64,000 nt of DNA from Physella acuta (taxonomy: Eukaryota; Mollusca; Gastropoda; Physidae): assembly GCF_028476545.1 (NCBI RefSeq), contig NW_026731913.1:106001-170000 (forward strand). The letters are read 5' to 3'. Of the stretch, positions 41,736 to 52,595 are shown one piece after another (the stretch's first letter is position 1; every line of letters starts with the position of its first letter). The position numbers were made by a program, and so were the translations under genes. Under the pieces are notes generated by a model. It made no database searches and was not told where the DNA came from. It saw only the letters and a list, made by a program, of their open reading frames with translations.

Positions 41736-43265
41736 CAGGGGTCTCCAAACTGCGGACCGGATGCGGCCCGCGAGGTCTTCTCATCCGGCCCGCGGTGATC
41801 TTTTTGTCCTCGGAAAAAAAATTGTTTGTTAGAGGTGGCTGAGGAGTGAGGAGCTTTGCCCAGAATACTCAAAACAATTTGAAAATGTAGATTTGGGTGC
41901 AAGTACCATTGCCCGTCGTGTTGCAGACATTGGTGAAAACATTGTAACTCTAATAGCGAAAAATACAAGCAAGTTTCACTATTTTTTAATTGCAATGGAT
42001 GAGTCGCTGGACTACTGTTCCACATCTCAACTGCTTATGTTCATTACAGGTGTGGATGAAGACAATAACAGCACAAAAGTTGGCTTCCCTACATAACTTG
42101 TATGGCACTGTTACCGGAGATGATATATTCAATGAGATTAAAAAAACATTTGCTAGTTAAAACTTGGACTGGACTAACCTCAGCTGAATGTTGATGGAGG
42201 AAAGTACATGAGTGGCTTAAAGAAAGGCTTGGTTGGACAAGGGAATGAGAAAAACATTCTACAACCAATGTTCCTACATTATTCACCATCAAGGTCTGTG
42301 TGCTTAATATATGGGCATTAGCAGTGGACTGAATACAGTGGTGAAGATGGTGAATTTAATAAAGCCACATGGGCTCAACCATAGATAGTTCAGAGATGTA
42401 TTGAAAGATACAAACACAGAATTGCAAGATGTACCCTATTATTCAGCAGTAAGATGGCTAACTTGTGAGAACATTTTGAGCAGAGTATTCAGGTTAAGAA
42501 AGGAAATAGGTGACTTCCTGGAAAGTAAAGGCAAGCTACAGCCATTAATATCTGATGAAGAGATGGTATAGAAATTGGCCTCTGCTGCAGATGAAACTAG
42601 TCATTTCAATTTTCTGAACCTAAAACTACAAGAGAGGGAAATCTAGTTTCTGATCTATACACCCATCTAAAGGCTTTCAGATCCAAACTTGTCATGTTTT
42701 TGGAACAAGTTCAAGCCAACAACTTGACGCACTTTCAGCAGTGCTAGGTCTTCGTGGCTGAAGCAACCACAGAGTTCCCTACGTCATTTGCATGCGAGAT
42801 CATCAAAGACCCCCAGCTGCAGTTTCAGTAGCGGTTTTCTGACTAGGATTCAAAGGCAAAAGAAGTGAGACTGTTTCAAAGCCCATTTGAAGCAAATGTA
42901 ACCAGTTGCCCAGATGAACTGCAGATGGAGGTTATTGGGTTGCAAGAAAATAACTTCCTTAGAGACAAGTTTTAAAAACGGCGGGTGTTTTTTTGTAAGT
43001 GTTTGCCCAAGAACAAACTTGGACCTCGAGTGTGTTGTCGGCCCCCGACAGCGTTTCTTTCAGACTTTTTTCTCGCATGGTGGGGTGGGGTGGAAGGTGT
43101 GGGGGCGGTAAAAATCTGAATATATTTCGATACAAATTATATTTCGTGGGGGGGGGGGGGGGGGGGGATCCGCCACCCCACAGATATCCATGGAAGAAAC
43201 TCTGGCCCCCGAACTGATATTTGATAGTTAACGCGGCCCTCGGGCTGAAAAGTTTGGAGACCCTG
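41736..43265 (+). mobile_element. Decayed hAT transposon (ZBED5/GTF2IRD2-like transposase relic)
   Basis: The ends CAGGGGTCTCCAAAC and GTTTGGAGACCCTG are inverted, and the flanks ATATAGTG (41728-41735) and ATCTAGTG (43266-43273) are a target duplication with one mismatch. GCGGCCCGCGAGG and GCGGCCCTCGGGC just inside the ends are typical of hAT elements of this class. The inside reads, in several frames broken by stops and shifts, GASTIARRVADIGENIV, FLIAMDESLDYCSTSQLL, FRSKLVMFLEQVQANN and LQMEVIGLQENNFLRDKF, as in the hAT transposases that gave rise to ZBED5 and GTF2IRD2-type genes. Most of the N-terminal half is missing. A smaller MITE sits in it at 43049-43204. Confidence 0.88.
43049..43204. 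mobile_element. hAT MITE nested in the hAT relic, 156 bp
   Basis: The ends CAGCGTTTCTTTCAGAC and TCCATGGAAGAAACTCTG are imperfect inverted repeats with an exact 8-bp target duplication GCCCCCGA (43041-43048 and 43205-43212). It has G tracts in the middle. Relatives: an end fragment at 23865-23910 and a left end at 53921. Confidence 0.88.
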
Positions 43266-43333
43266 ATCTAGTGCAAAGAATTGATTTGGCACAATGAAAG
43301 TATTTTGTTGGGTTGTTGCTGTTTTTGTAATGT

Positions 43334-43425
43334 AACACTACCAATGTAACACTACCAATGTAACACTACCAATGTAACACTAACAATGTAACACTAACAA
43401 TGTAACAATACCAGTGTAACTACCA
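43334..43425. repeat. 14-bp minisatellite (CAATGTAACACTAC)n
   Basis: About six copies, with AAC for TAC variants and a degraded last copy. Confidence 0.88.
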
Positions 43426-43607
43426 ATTTTACATTTCTTGTCAAATTATGTTTGGGTTGACACTTAAACTTGCAGTGTCTCACACTCAATCACACACAAT
43501 CACATACATTACAATCACGCAACAGATATTCACATATTTCCATAGGCCAGTCTAGATCCACTGCCCAAATATTGCTGTTATTCAGATAACAGATTCAAAC
43601 TTTAGAC

Positions 43608-43718
43608 ATCACACTGACCAACACAACAACTGACCAACACAACAGCTGACCAACACAACAACTGACCAACACAACAACTGACCAACACAACAACTGACCA
43701 ACACTACAACTGACGTAG
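43608..43718. repeat. 16-bp minisatellite (TGACCAACACAACAAC)n
   Basis: Seven copies with one G and one T variant. Confidence 0.9.
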
Positions 43719-44985
43719 CTATGTTTCCCATGAAGAAACATTTTGAAAAGCTCTCTAAAGGGACCTGACTTGGATGGAGAACTAGGAAAGTTTGTCAACA
43801 TGGTTTTCTCCCTTTGGTGGGCGGATCTCATGATGTCTCCCTACCACAACAACGCGACATAACTTTATTCTGCTTGTATATTTTAAAACTGTTTTCCTTT
43901 ATATTGAACTTCATTGTGGGTTATTTGTACCAGTGGTGTTTTACTTTATATAAGCCATGGGCTTTACTACATGGTGAACGATATTAGTGACAAAGAAAAG
44001 AAAAACTAAATAACTAAAAATCCGACACATTTAACATAACATAGGTTAACAATACCTATTAGAACAACCAAATTATATATATAATTAGTCAACACAGCAC
44101 CTTATTAAATGCACACACTGATTAAGAGACTTAAATGACACAGTTAAAAATCCGGCTATTCAGTGGTATTTATGTTTTTTTAAAGTAATTTGTATTAATT
44201 TTGGCTGTGAAAATAGTATACATTTCATAGCGTACTTCTTTATAAGTTGATCTAAATCAAATTTGAAATAAATAGTTAATGTCTTCAAGTTCTAAAATTG
44301 GAAGATGACGGCATTAGTGTTGTGTACTTTCCGTAGTTTAAAAAAGTGGGGCATGTGACGTCATTGTTTTTTGCGTGCTTGTCACAATAATAAACACTTT
44401 TCCAGTTGCCTAAGTAAAAATGTTTTTCTACATTCCAATAAGCCTTTATTTTTATTTTATTTCTTTAAATAAAATTTAGTTTATACATTTAAAACATCCA
44501 ATATATTATTTTCAATAAAAGTCCGTATCTTTAACTTTAAGTTCTCCATATATCGCTGAAGATACTGATAGACTCGGGACATATTTTGCGGACAGAAAGA
44601 GAAGTGCGTCATGGGCTTGTATATATTTGGATTGAAAATCCTTGTGGGTTATTTGTATCAGTGGGTTTTTTCTTCTATTGTACTAGGTTTTTTTTTCACG
44701 GTAACATTTTTCTACACATTTTTTTCTAAAACTTTTCTACACAATTTACTACAGATTATCACACTTCGAACTGAGCAGGTCTCAGGCAATATTGAAAAAT
44801 AATAAACATATTTAAATGAGCTTCTTATATTTGTGCATACCAACTTCATTTGTGAGTAGTGTGGTGTGCGCGGTGTGGTGTGGGTAGTGGTGTGCGCAGT
44901 GTGGTGTGGGTGCCAGATACATGTTTGTGTGTGTGTGGCTAATTACTTTGGTCATAGTTAAATAAATATTCAGCCATAACGATAG
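43719..44985. other. AT-rich region with a possible first coding exon
   Basis: A ~60-bp sequence (TTGTGGGTTATTTGTA(C/T)CAGT) occurs twice, at about 43914 and 44640. The second lies in a frame starting at ATG 44611 (MGLYIFGLKILVGYLYQWVF), a strongly hydrophobic N-terminus with a possible donor ACG|GTAACA near 44699. A CRE-like palindrome TGACGTCA lies near 44357. Without a downstream exon this is only a candidate. Confidence 0.25.
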
Positions 44986-45282
44986 TACATTCTGTGGCCA
45001 TCATACCCATTGTGTACATTCTGTGGCCATCATACCATTGTGTACATTCTGTGGCCATCATACACATTGTGTACATTCTGTGGCCATCATACACATTGTG
45101 TACATTCTGTGGCCATCATACACATTGTGTACATTCTGTGGCCATCATACACATTGTGTACATTCTGTGGCCATCATACCATTGTGTACATTCTGTGGCC
45201 ATCATACCATTGTGTACATTCTGTGGCCATCATACCCATAGTGTACATTCTGTGGCCATCATACCCATTGTGTACATCCGTT
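44986..45282. repeat. 29/30-bp minisatellite
   Basis: Ten copies of CATTGTGTACATTCTGTGGC plus CATCATAC(A/C). Three short open frames across it are artefacts of the repeat. Confidence 0.94.
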
Positions 45283-45527
45283 GATTACATACATTTTTTA
45301 CCAGTGGCCATCACACCCGTTGACCACTTCTTACCAACACGGACACTGAGATAAAATTCTGGTAAGGGGGGGGGGGACTTCCGTAATGGCATACAAGTAA
45401 ATAGGCAAGCATAGACCAGGTAAACATTACCAGGAGGGCAGGCTAAAGGTCAGCAGGCTAAAGGTCAGCAGGCTTCTGCTTACACGTCTTGGGTGGAGTT
45501 ACATCCAACTTTCTCCTGACCGAGTTG

Positions 45528-45602
45528 GCCCACAGGTACCTAGTATGTTGGCCCACAGTTAGGTACCTAGTATGTTGGCCCACAGTTAGGTACCTAGTCT
45601 TC
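45528..45602. repeat. 26-27-bp tandem repeat, 3 copies
   Basis: Three copies of GGTACCTAGTATGTTGGCCC followed by ACAGTTA. Confidence 0.85.
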
Positions 45603-45699
45603 TAGGCTGCGTGGTAAAAATATTTCACAACTGCTCATATACGAAACTGACGTATAGTTTATGGTGACTTTTTATGCAGCACAAGCGTACCCGTCCCCG

Positions 45700-45860
45700 T
45701 GCGTTGCCGCGGTCTCAGAAGAAAGTCTGACGGCTAGTCACAACATAGCCCGGGACGAATCGCACCCTGCCCGGGCGCGGTAGGACGCGCCTGATTTAAT
45801 TTACTGAACGACCATAATACTATATCTTATCCATATTCTATCGCACTCTTGAAGAGGATA
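45700..45860. repeat. R2-type box
   Basis: CCCGGGACGAATCGCACCCT and GACGCGCCTGATTTAATTTA match the complement of 19570-19690 and, more loosely, 9120-9225. It adjoins an R1 copy, as at 9-11 kb and 19.5-21 kb, so R1 and R2 tend to travel or insert together. Confidence 0.55.
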
Positions 45861-45869
45861 TGCTCCTTT

Positions 45870-46600
45870 TTTACTTTTTCCTATATACGAAGTATAGAGA
45901 AAGTCTTGTAATCGTGCAAAAAATAAACCGGGAGTGATCTCCCCTAAACTTTCTCGAATATTCTTATATAAAACAACAGGGGATGGGAACTCGGGATATA
46001 GTTATGATTTTTAATCCATTTTAAATACTTAAACTTTTTAAAATTATAGAATCTCATAGAGAAAAAGAATTGCGCACCAAGCGAACGCCAAATAACGATG
46101 TTCATAACAGTGCGCAATATTATTAGTACTTTATAAATTTACATGCGTCTTTTGAGAAATCGGAAATAGCGTAAATTAGTACTTCCGGTCAACGGAAATT
46201 ACTCAAAATTTAACAGAAGGTAGAGAATTAGATCTTTTACTTACATGCGAAATGTCATTTATTTATCTGAAACAGTACTCAAGTTATAGGCTTTTGAAAA
46301 ATTCAAAGCAGAAAAAGTACCACTTCCGGTTATCGGAAATCGCTCAAAAGTTGATACGGATATACGATTGTGATAAAATACTTATATATGAAACGTAATT
46401 TTGCAATCTTGTCCGTATGACTGTGTGTTTGTGTGTGTGTGTGTTTTTGTGTGTGTGTAAACACGATAACTTGAGTACCGTTACAGCTAGGTTGATGAAA
46501 TTTCATATATAAGTATTTTATCAAAATCGTAGATCCGTATCAACTTTTGAGCGATTTCCGATAACCGGAAGTGGTACTATTTCTACCTGAAAAAATTACC
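45870..46600. repeat. Dispersed repeat family R1, copies 3 and 3b, head to head
   Basis: 45890-46380 is an R1 copy in minus orientation (CGGGAGTGATCTCCCCTAAA through GATACGG). From about 46385 a second partial copy runs in plus orientation (ATTTTGCAATCTTGTCCGTA to CCGGAAGTGGTACTATTTC). The pair forms a large inverted repeat. Confidence 0.72.
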
Positions 46601-46920
46601 AATGCCGGACTGTGGAGAAAAAGTGGGCAAGATCCTATTGGTAAAATACAAAAGTGCAAATGGTGATTGGCCGGACACATGAGACATCAACTAACTAGCA
46701 CATGACCAGACAGGCTCGAGACTGCCCAAAGGAAAGAATAAAGTCGGTAGACCAAAACAAATTTGGGAAAAAAGTTATCTGTAGGAGAAGAAGAAGCAGC
46801 CGGAATAATGTGGACCCAACTTGGAGGAATCGCCCAGAACCAAGCACGGTGGAGAGCTGTGGTTGCGTCCCTTGGCTCCACAAGGGATCCACAGGAAAGT
46901 TGCTGATGAATTGAAGTCGA
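46600..46920 (+). mobile_element. LINE 3'-end fragment
   Basis: Reading in more than one frame gives ATGAGACATCA-type codons for GHMRHQ, then EEAAGIMWTQLGGIAQ and ARWRAVVASLGSTRDPQ. This matches the very end of many invertebrate LINE ORF2 proteins (...GRP.Q.W...A...G.....A..R..WR..V.AL..TR). It is frameshifted and heavily 5'-truncated, hence dead. It is joined directly to the R1 copy at its left. Confidence 0.7.
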
Positions 46921-47639
46921 TATCTACTTTGTAATGGCGTGTGTGTGAGGGGGAAACAACGATCGAGTGATAAGAAGGAAAGAGTTATCTGGTGTCAATA
47001 AAAGAGCTCTTTAGTTTTCTCAAACCTAAATAACTACATAATGTACGGACAATGAACAAATATTTTGTTTCAAAGAGTAATTTAACTTTTCAACTACCAC
47101 TGTGAATAGAATGCTCTCCCCCCCCCCCCCCCCCCCACAGTCCCACCCTCACCCCAGCTTGAATAGATAACATAGAAGTCTTTATTCAAGTTTACCCTAA
47201 GGCTGTACAGGACGACTTAATGCCCTTGGCGTATCGCCGGCCTAACAAGTCTATCAGAAACAAAACAAGATAAATGTTTGTGTGGCGAGGCCAAAGTTCG
47301 GGTTCATTTCAAATAGAGGACAGAGCCGACTCCAGCAGTAGTTGTATTTGTTCAGCAAATTCTTAGTTCAAATCTTTTCTTTCTTGCGTTCTCCACATGC
47401 TATCACACGCCCCCCCCCACCCCTACATCAACCACATTTTCCCGTCTTCGTTATAACTGACATTAACCCCCCCCCCCCCCACTGTACATGACCCGCCCCA
47501 CCCCCAAATTTGTGTAGTAGAGTACGTTGTGTTTTGACCAATTACTACTATAAAATATTGTTCTCAGACAAGTATAGATTTTAAAAAAGATTATCTTTTC
47601 CCGTTTGTACCCAAGACACATAAGGCAGATGATGTAGAG
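46921..47639. other. Intergenic DNA with C tracts
   Basis: C tracts lie at about 47116-47137, 47409-47418 and 47468-47480. I see no coding frame or RNA gene. Confidence 0.45.
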
Positions 47640-47960
47640 TTAATATGTTGATGTTCATGATTCTGGTTGAGGTTGTGGTGAGGGTTATCGTTAGGGTGTA
47701 AGTTGATGTTGATGTTGATGTTCCTGTTCATGTTCATTGTTTGTGTTTCTGTTTGTGCTTGTGATAGTGGTTGGCTAGGGCAAGGTTTAGAGTTAGGTTT
47801 AATGTTATATATATTTTCTCAAAATATTTGCATATAGAAATTAAATTGGAAACTAAAAATATTTATTTCCAAAAAGACGAGCAGTGTTAACACACAGTCA
47901 CGGTCCTTTTTTCTTTTTATGGAGGCCAGTGCAGGGCCCGGCCGTAACGGCTAGTACATT
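47640..47960 (+). repeat. Dispersed repeat family R2, copy 3
   Basis: TG-rich words (GTTGATGTTGATGTTCCTGT) are followed by AACACACAGTCACGGTCC and the right end GCAGGGCCCGGCCGTAACGG plus CTAGTAC. The GCCGTAACGGC hairpin before CTAG is cleaner here than in copy 1. Confidence 0.55.
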
Positions 47961-48046
47961 ATTGACAACATATTTGACAAAAGAACACAAAGAAATAATG
48001 TTTACTTTCATTTGGTTAACTTCTGTATAGCTACTCAATCTCAAAC

Positions 48047-48252
48047 TGTGATAGATTAGAATCACTGACGAGAAGCCACATTGGTTGTTAACAGTAGTTT
48101 ATTCACACCATGAGGAGAGAGAGAGAGGGCGGAAGTGACGAGACACTTATATACATAAACATGTAAGGGACATCACTCAAGATAACAATATAAATATAAT
48201 ACTAATACAGAAGAGTGAGTTCCCTTGACTTCACAAGTCTCACTATATTACA
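48047..48252 (-). repeat. 3' LTR of element B
   Basis: Starts TGTGATAGATTAG and ends TATATTACA on +. Nearly identical to 50562-50767. Includes a GAGAGAGAGAG run. Confidence 0.92.
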
Positions 48253-49123
48253 TCCCTTTACCCTTAGTAAACACAACACATCTCTCAATAGAACAATTTA
48301 CAGTATCCTAAAATCACCAATTATATTGTAACATGAACACTATGGTAGATTACATCCTTACAAACAATGCACAATATGTTACAACATAATTAAAATACAA
48401 ACAATGATGTCAAAGTCCTTTTTGACCTTTAAAATCATAGGTCTAACTTATTTGGGACTTTGATTGTCCTGTTTGACCTTCTCAGTGGCTTTTGATTTGG
48501 TGACTCAAGATTCTGACCATATGGATTCTCTATCTCAGGAGGTCTAGGATTTAAATCATTAACTCCAGAATTTACATTTTCTGACTCTAGACAACTTGGT
48601 TCACTCATATCAACAGAACTTGGTTGTGGAACAAACTGAGTTGGTGTGAACTGTTCAGATTTGGTGGGATTGACAGATTCACACTTATTATCTGCACAAG
48701 TTATTTTTAACTGGTCTGCATGTCTACGGACAATAAGTCCATCATATTTGTTTTTACTTTATAAGACACAGGTCCTGTACATTGAACAATTTGACCTGGT
48801 ATCCATTTTTCCTTTCTCCCATAATTTCTTAGATACACATTCTCATTAACACCAAATTCTCTTTCAATGAATGTTTGTCATGATTTAATGGAACTATTTT
48901 TGAATTGGCATCTGAAAGTATTATGCTATTATTCAGATCCTTAATTGACATAGATTTCTTTGATTGATCAATTTCCTCAGGTAATCTGATAGTGCTTTCC
49001 TGGTAACCAAAAATACTGTTTATGGGTAATATTCTGGACCATATCACTTTGCAACTGTGATCCAGTATTTGAAATGGGTGTATTAAATGGCAAAAATCTT
49101 TTTCTTCTTTTGATGTTACCCTT

Positions 49124-50467
49124 TTAGTTTCTGTAAGTGCTAATGATGTTAGCAAAGTTGTTTGATGATATAACTTTATCTAGTGAAGTAAGACTAGATT
49201 CTTTTGCATTGTTCAATGAACAAATACTCTCCCAATTTAACTTAAGATCAACTAACCAGTTCCTACCTAGTAATGGTGGTCCATTTCCTTCAACCACAAG
49301 AAGAGGAAGTTTAACACTTTGACCATTATCACTTACATGAACCATACACTCTCCTATTACCGGAACATTGTCACCAGTGTATGTTGTTAGACACTTGTGA
49401 CATGGTTGTAGAGGCACTGATCCTCCTGTGACAGCGTCAAAGTCCTTCTTTGTGATGACTGTTAGAGATGCTCCAGTGTCAAGTTGGAAGCTGATGCTCT
49501 TACCGTTGATATAAACTGGTACATTGATGGGAGCATGACTTATTGATTTCACAGAGAACAGGTTGAAATCCGGCTGCAAATCAATTTGAGCATTTTCACA
49601 GGTAGAGTGGTTCATTGGTTGGGTTAGGTAGTCTTGGTGAGAGTTAACATAGTGCTGCCTTTGGTTGCGGTACTGTCTTGACTGGCTAGATTTAGCAACA
49701 GGCGAAGACTTTGCAAAGCAGGCCTTGGCAATGTGACCTTGCTTACTGCACTTATAACAAGTTGCAGACTTGAACTTGCACCGATGAGATGCATGGGGAC
49801 CTTTGCATCGATGACATTTTTGATAATTATTACTAGATTTAGATCTAGGCTTTGAACGTGCAGGCTGTTTAACATAAGTTGGAATGCTCTGATGGGGTTG
49901 GTGTTTGTTGACTAACCTGCTGTTTACTGCATGGATCTCTGAAGGTGCTAGAGATCTCGCTGCCTCGGATGAGTGCTGGAATAAACTTGCGAGTTGTATT
50001 GCTTTTTCTAATGTTAGATCTGACTCGAGAAGCAACTTTCTTTGAACATCAGGGCTGTTAACACCTGTCACAAACTTTTCACATAGTCTGTCAGACAGCG
50101 TGTCTCCGAATTCACAAAATCTACTTAAATGACGTAAAGCAGCAACATATTCTGATATTGACTCGTTTGGTTGACGAGTCCTACTGTCAAATCTAGCTCG
50201 ACATAGAAACTTTGATGGGGTAGGCGCATGGTGGTCTGTTAGCAATTTGCTCAGCTCGTTAAAGCTCTTGGTAGTTAGACTAGCTGGTGCGCATAAGTCC
50301 TTTAGTAGCCTAAATTGTTGAGGCCCTATGACTGTTAACAAAACAGCTCTCTTTTTGGCTTCTATCGTCACGTCGTTAGCTTCAAGGTAAAAGCTTAACC
50401 TCTCTAGATAATCATGAATGATTTCATCATTCGAATCAAATTCTTTTATTTGGCCATACAGCGCCAT
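49124..50467 (-). CDS. Gag-protease frame of element B (fossil)
   Basis: Read from MALYGQIKEFDSNDE, the likely Gag start, it shows an N-terminal retrotransposon Gag region (LLTVIGPQQFRLLKDL; FDSRTRQPNESISEYV), a CCHC zinc knuckle CYKCSKQGHIAKAC preceded by a second Cys/His cluster CHRCKGPHASHRCKF, and a retropepsin with FQLDTGASLTVI as the active site and LLGRNWL near its end. This order is standard for Ty3/gypsy elements. It belongs to the LTR element, not to the host. Confidence 0.88.
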   Translation of the reverse strand: MALYGQIKEFDSNDEIIHDYLERLSFYLEANDVTIEAKKRAVLLTVIGPQQFRLLKDLCAPASLTTKSFNELSKLLTDHHAPTPSKFLCRARFDSRTRQPNESISEYVAALRHLSRFCEFGDTLSDRLCEKFVTGVNSPDVQRKLLLESDLTLEKAIQLASLFQHSSEAARSLAPSEIHAVNSRLVNKHQPHQSIPTYVKQPARSKPRSKSSNNYQKCHRCKGPHASHRCKFKSATCYKCSKQGHIAKACFAKSSPVAKSSQSRQYRNQRQHYVNSHQDYLTQPMNHSTCENAQIDLQPDFNLFSVKSISHAPINVPVYINGKSISFQLDTGASLTVITKKDFDAVTGGSVPLQPCHKCLTTYTGDNVPVIGECMVHVSDNGQSVKLPLLVVEGNGPPLLGRNWLVDLKLNWESICSLNNAKESSLTSLDKVISSNNFANIISTYRN

Positions 50468-50561
50468 TATTCTAGAAATACTTAGCCAATATGCTCTAGC
50501 AAACCTCTTTTTTGCGTAAGTAGGTGCTCTTTCTAGTGGATTATTTATCCTTCGTCGCCAA

Positions 50562-50767
50562 TATAATAGATTGGAATCACTGACGAGAAGCCACATTGGT
50601 TGTTAACAGTAGTTTATTCACACCATGAGGAGAGAGAGAGAGGGCGGAAGTGACGAGACACTTATATACATAAACATGTAAGGGACATCACTCAAGATAA
50701 CAATATAAATATAATACTAATACAGAAGAGTGAGTTCCCTTGACTTCACAAGTCTCACTATATTACA
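50562..50767 (-). repeat. 5' LTR of element B
   Basis: Direct repeat of 48047-48252, followed on the minus strand by the TGGCGACGAAGG primer-binding site. Confidence 0.92.
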
Positions 50768-50772
50768 CAAAC

Positions 50773-51059
50773 AATTTACACTTTTAGTTTTGTGGAAGAA
50801 ATGTATACATTTTTATAATGGGAGAGTAAATAAAATTTATTGATTAAATTTTTATGGTAGGGGGAGGGGGGGGGGGGTAGTAATTTAAAGGGAAATAATT
50901 GTAATACTTTAATATCTAAGTTTATATTTAAATTACATTCTTTCTTTTCGGTGCCGAGTGCAAAGATTTGTTGAGGTTAACGTTTTACTACTATGTTTTT
51001 TTTTATGTCAAGTTCACACAGAGCTCTATGGTAACTAATAGCGCTATCTTATAGATCAA
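50773..51059. other. Intergenic DNA between element B and R1
   Basis: AT-rich, with a G tract at about 50862-50878. Nothing coding. Confidence 0.45.
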
Positions 51060-51760
51060 CACGCATTTCTTTTTACTTTCTCGAGAAAGTATTGTAATCG
51101 TGCAAAAAAAAATCGAGATTTTTACAAATCTCGACGTTTTACACCTCACTGATACGGAAAAACATAATTTTGCAATCTTGTCCGTATGTCTGTGTGTGTG
51201 TGTGTGTCTGTGTGTCTGTGTGTGTGTCCGTGTGTAAACACGATAACTTGAGTACCGTTACAGCTAGGTTGATGAAATTTCATATATAAGTATTATATCA
51301 AAATCGTAGATCCATATCAACTTTTGAGCGATTTCCGACAACCGGAAGTGGTACTTTTTCTACTTTGAATTTTTCAAAAGCCTATAACTTGAGTACTATT
51401 TCAGTTAGATAAATGAAATTTCACATGTAAGTAAAAGATCTAATTCTCTACCTTCTGTTAAATTTTGAGTAATTTCCGTTGACCGGAAGTAGTAATTTAC
51501 GCTACTTCCGATTTCTCAAAAAACTAATGTAAATTTTAAAAGTACTAATAATATTGCGCACTATTATGCGCTTTTTTATTTCGCGTTCACTTGGTGTGCA
51601 ATTAATTTGTCTACGAGATTTTATTCTATTTTTAAAACTTTAAGTATTTAAAATGGATTAAAAATCATGTATATAGCCCGAGTTCCCATCCCCTGTTATT
51701 TTATATAAAAATATTCGAGAAAGTTTAGGGGAGATCACTCCCGGTTTATTTACAATTATC
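51060..51760 (+). repeat. Dispersed repeat family R1, copy 4 (most complete)
   Basis: The order is TTACTTTCTCGAGAAAGTAT, a short inverted pair AATCGAGATTTTTACAAATC/TCGA, GATACGGAAAAACAT, (GT)n, then two related halves (about 51236-51360 and 51376-51490), each with ACTTGAGTAC, ATGAAATTTCA, TTTTGAG..ATTTCCG and ACCGGAAGT. The tail has TTGCGCACTATTATGCGC and GAAAGTTTAGGGGAGATCAC. The two halves show an ancient internal duplication. There is no coding frame. Confidence 0.78.
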
Positions 51761-52090
51761 GCCGGTTTTTCAGTAATAATTTAAGTGCGATGGTTAAATA
51801 CATTTTAGGGAAAGATTATTTGCAATGACCATCTTTAATTTTTCTTTTGACTACATTAATATAAATAACACATAAACACAATAATAGATTATTGTGTATG
51901 GGTCTATTATAGTAAAAAATATAGCAATAAAAATGTAATATTTTGGTTTAATAAAATAATAAGAACAGCTTCCAATAATTTGATGTAAAAATTAATTAAT
52001 TTGTAAAAAAAAAAATATATATACTTCAATACAACTACAGTTTAAAAAAATAATTGTAAAATGCTCTTTTACGGAAAATACCTAAGACTT
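51761..52090. other. AT-rich intergenic DNA
   Basis: Strongly AT-rich, no structure recognised. Confidence 0.45.
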
Positions 52091-52093
52091 TCA

Positions 52094-52160
52094 GTGGCGG
52101 AACTAGAAAAAAAGGGCCAACCCGCAAAAAAAAAGTTTGCCCCCCCCCCTATATAGTTGT
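52094..52160. repeat. hAT-type end fragment (CAGTGGCGGAACTAG)
   Basis: CAGTGGCGGAACTAGAAAAA followed by a C tract is the complement of the end at 33350-33371 in intron 4. No partner end was found. Confidence 0.5.
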
Positions 52161-52474
52161 TTTGGGCTGATGGGAAAGTTTTGGTTGGATTCAGCCTATA
52201 AAAGATGAAGGTTGGATAGTGTGAGGTCTCTTACACACACATAGCTAGGGCTAGAGGCTAGTCGAGGCCTTCTGGTAGCAGCCTTAGGGTTGGCCGAGGG
52301 CTGGCTCAGTGGCCCAGCTGATGTAATGTTGATATGGCCTGGTGTTCACACAAGCGGCCCAACGTCTTGTTCACTGTAGATATGTGCTTTGTCCAGATGT
52401 TTATAACTGTGGCCTGATGTTTAGACTAGTGGCCAATGTTGTACCGGTGGCCAAACGTCTTGTCCCGGTAGATA

Positions 52475-52595
52475 CGTGTCTAGATCCAGTGGCCCGATGT
52501 CTCGATCCAGTGGCCCGATGTCTCGATCCAGTGGCCCGATGTCTCGATCCAGTGGCCCGATGTCTCGATCCAGTGGCCCGATGTCTCGTTCTGGG
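52475..52595. repeat. 21-bp minisatellite (GATGTCTCGATCCAGTGGCCC)n
   Basis: Five clean copies of a unit containing GATGTCTCGATCCAGTGGCC; degenerate copies extend left to about 52340 (GTGGCC..ATGT words). Long frames on both strands here (DPVARCL; RHRATGS) are repeat artefacts. Confidence 0.88.

Larger units (their letters stand above)
48047..50767 (-). mobile_element. LTR retrotransposon B (Ty3/gypsy), incomplete, recent
   Basis: Two 206-bp LTRs (48047-48252 and 50562-50767) and a 5-bp target duplication CAAAC (48042-48046 and 50768-50772) bound the insertion. On the minus strand the 5' LTR is followed by TGGCGACGAAGGATA, a primer-binding site of the Ty3/gypsy style, and the 3' LTR is preceded by the purine tract GGGTAAAGGGA. 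Parts seen are gag, an aspartic protease and a tail of pol like that of element A. The rest of pol is not recognisable, so it is broken as an autonomous element, with at least one major loss and a few smaller ones. I count about three differences between the LTRs, so insertion is recent. Confidence 0.92.

Noticed and set aside
45290-45366. A possible exon between TTTTTTACCAG and TTCTG|GTAAGG
   Set aside because: All three frames contain a stop between the acceptor and the donor.
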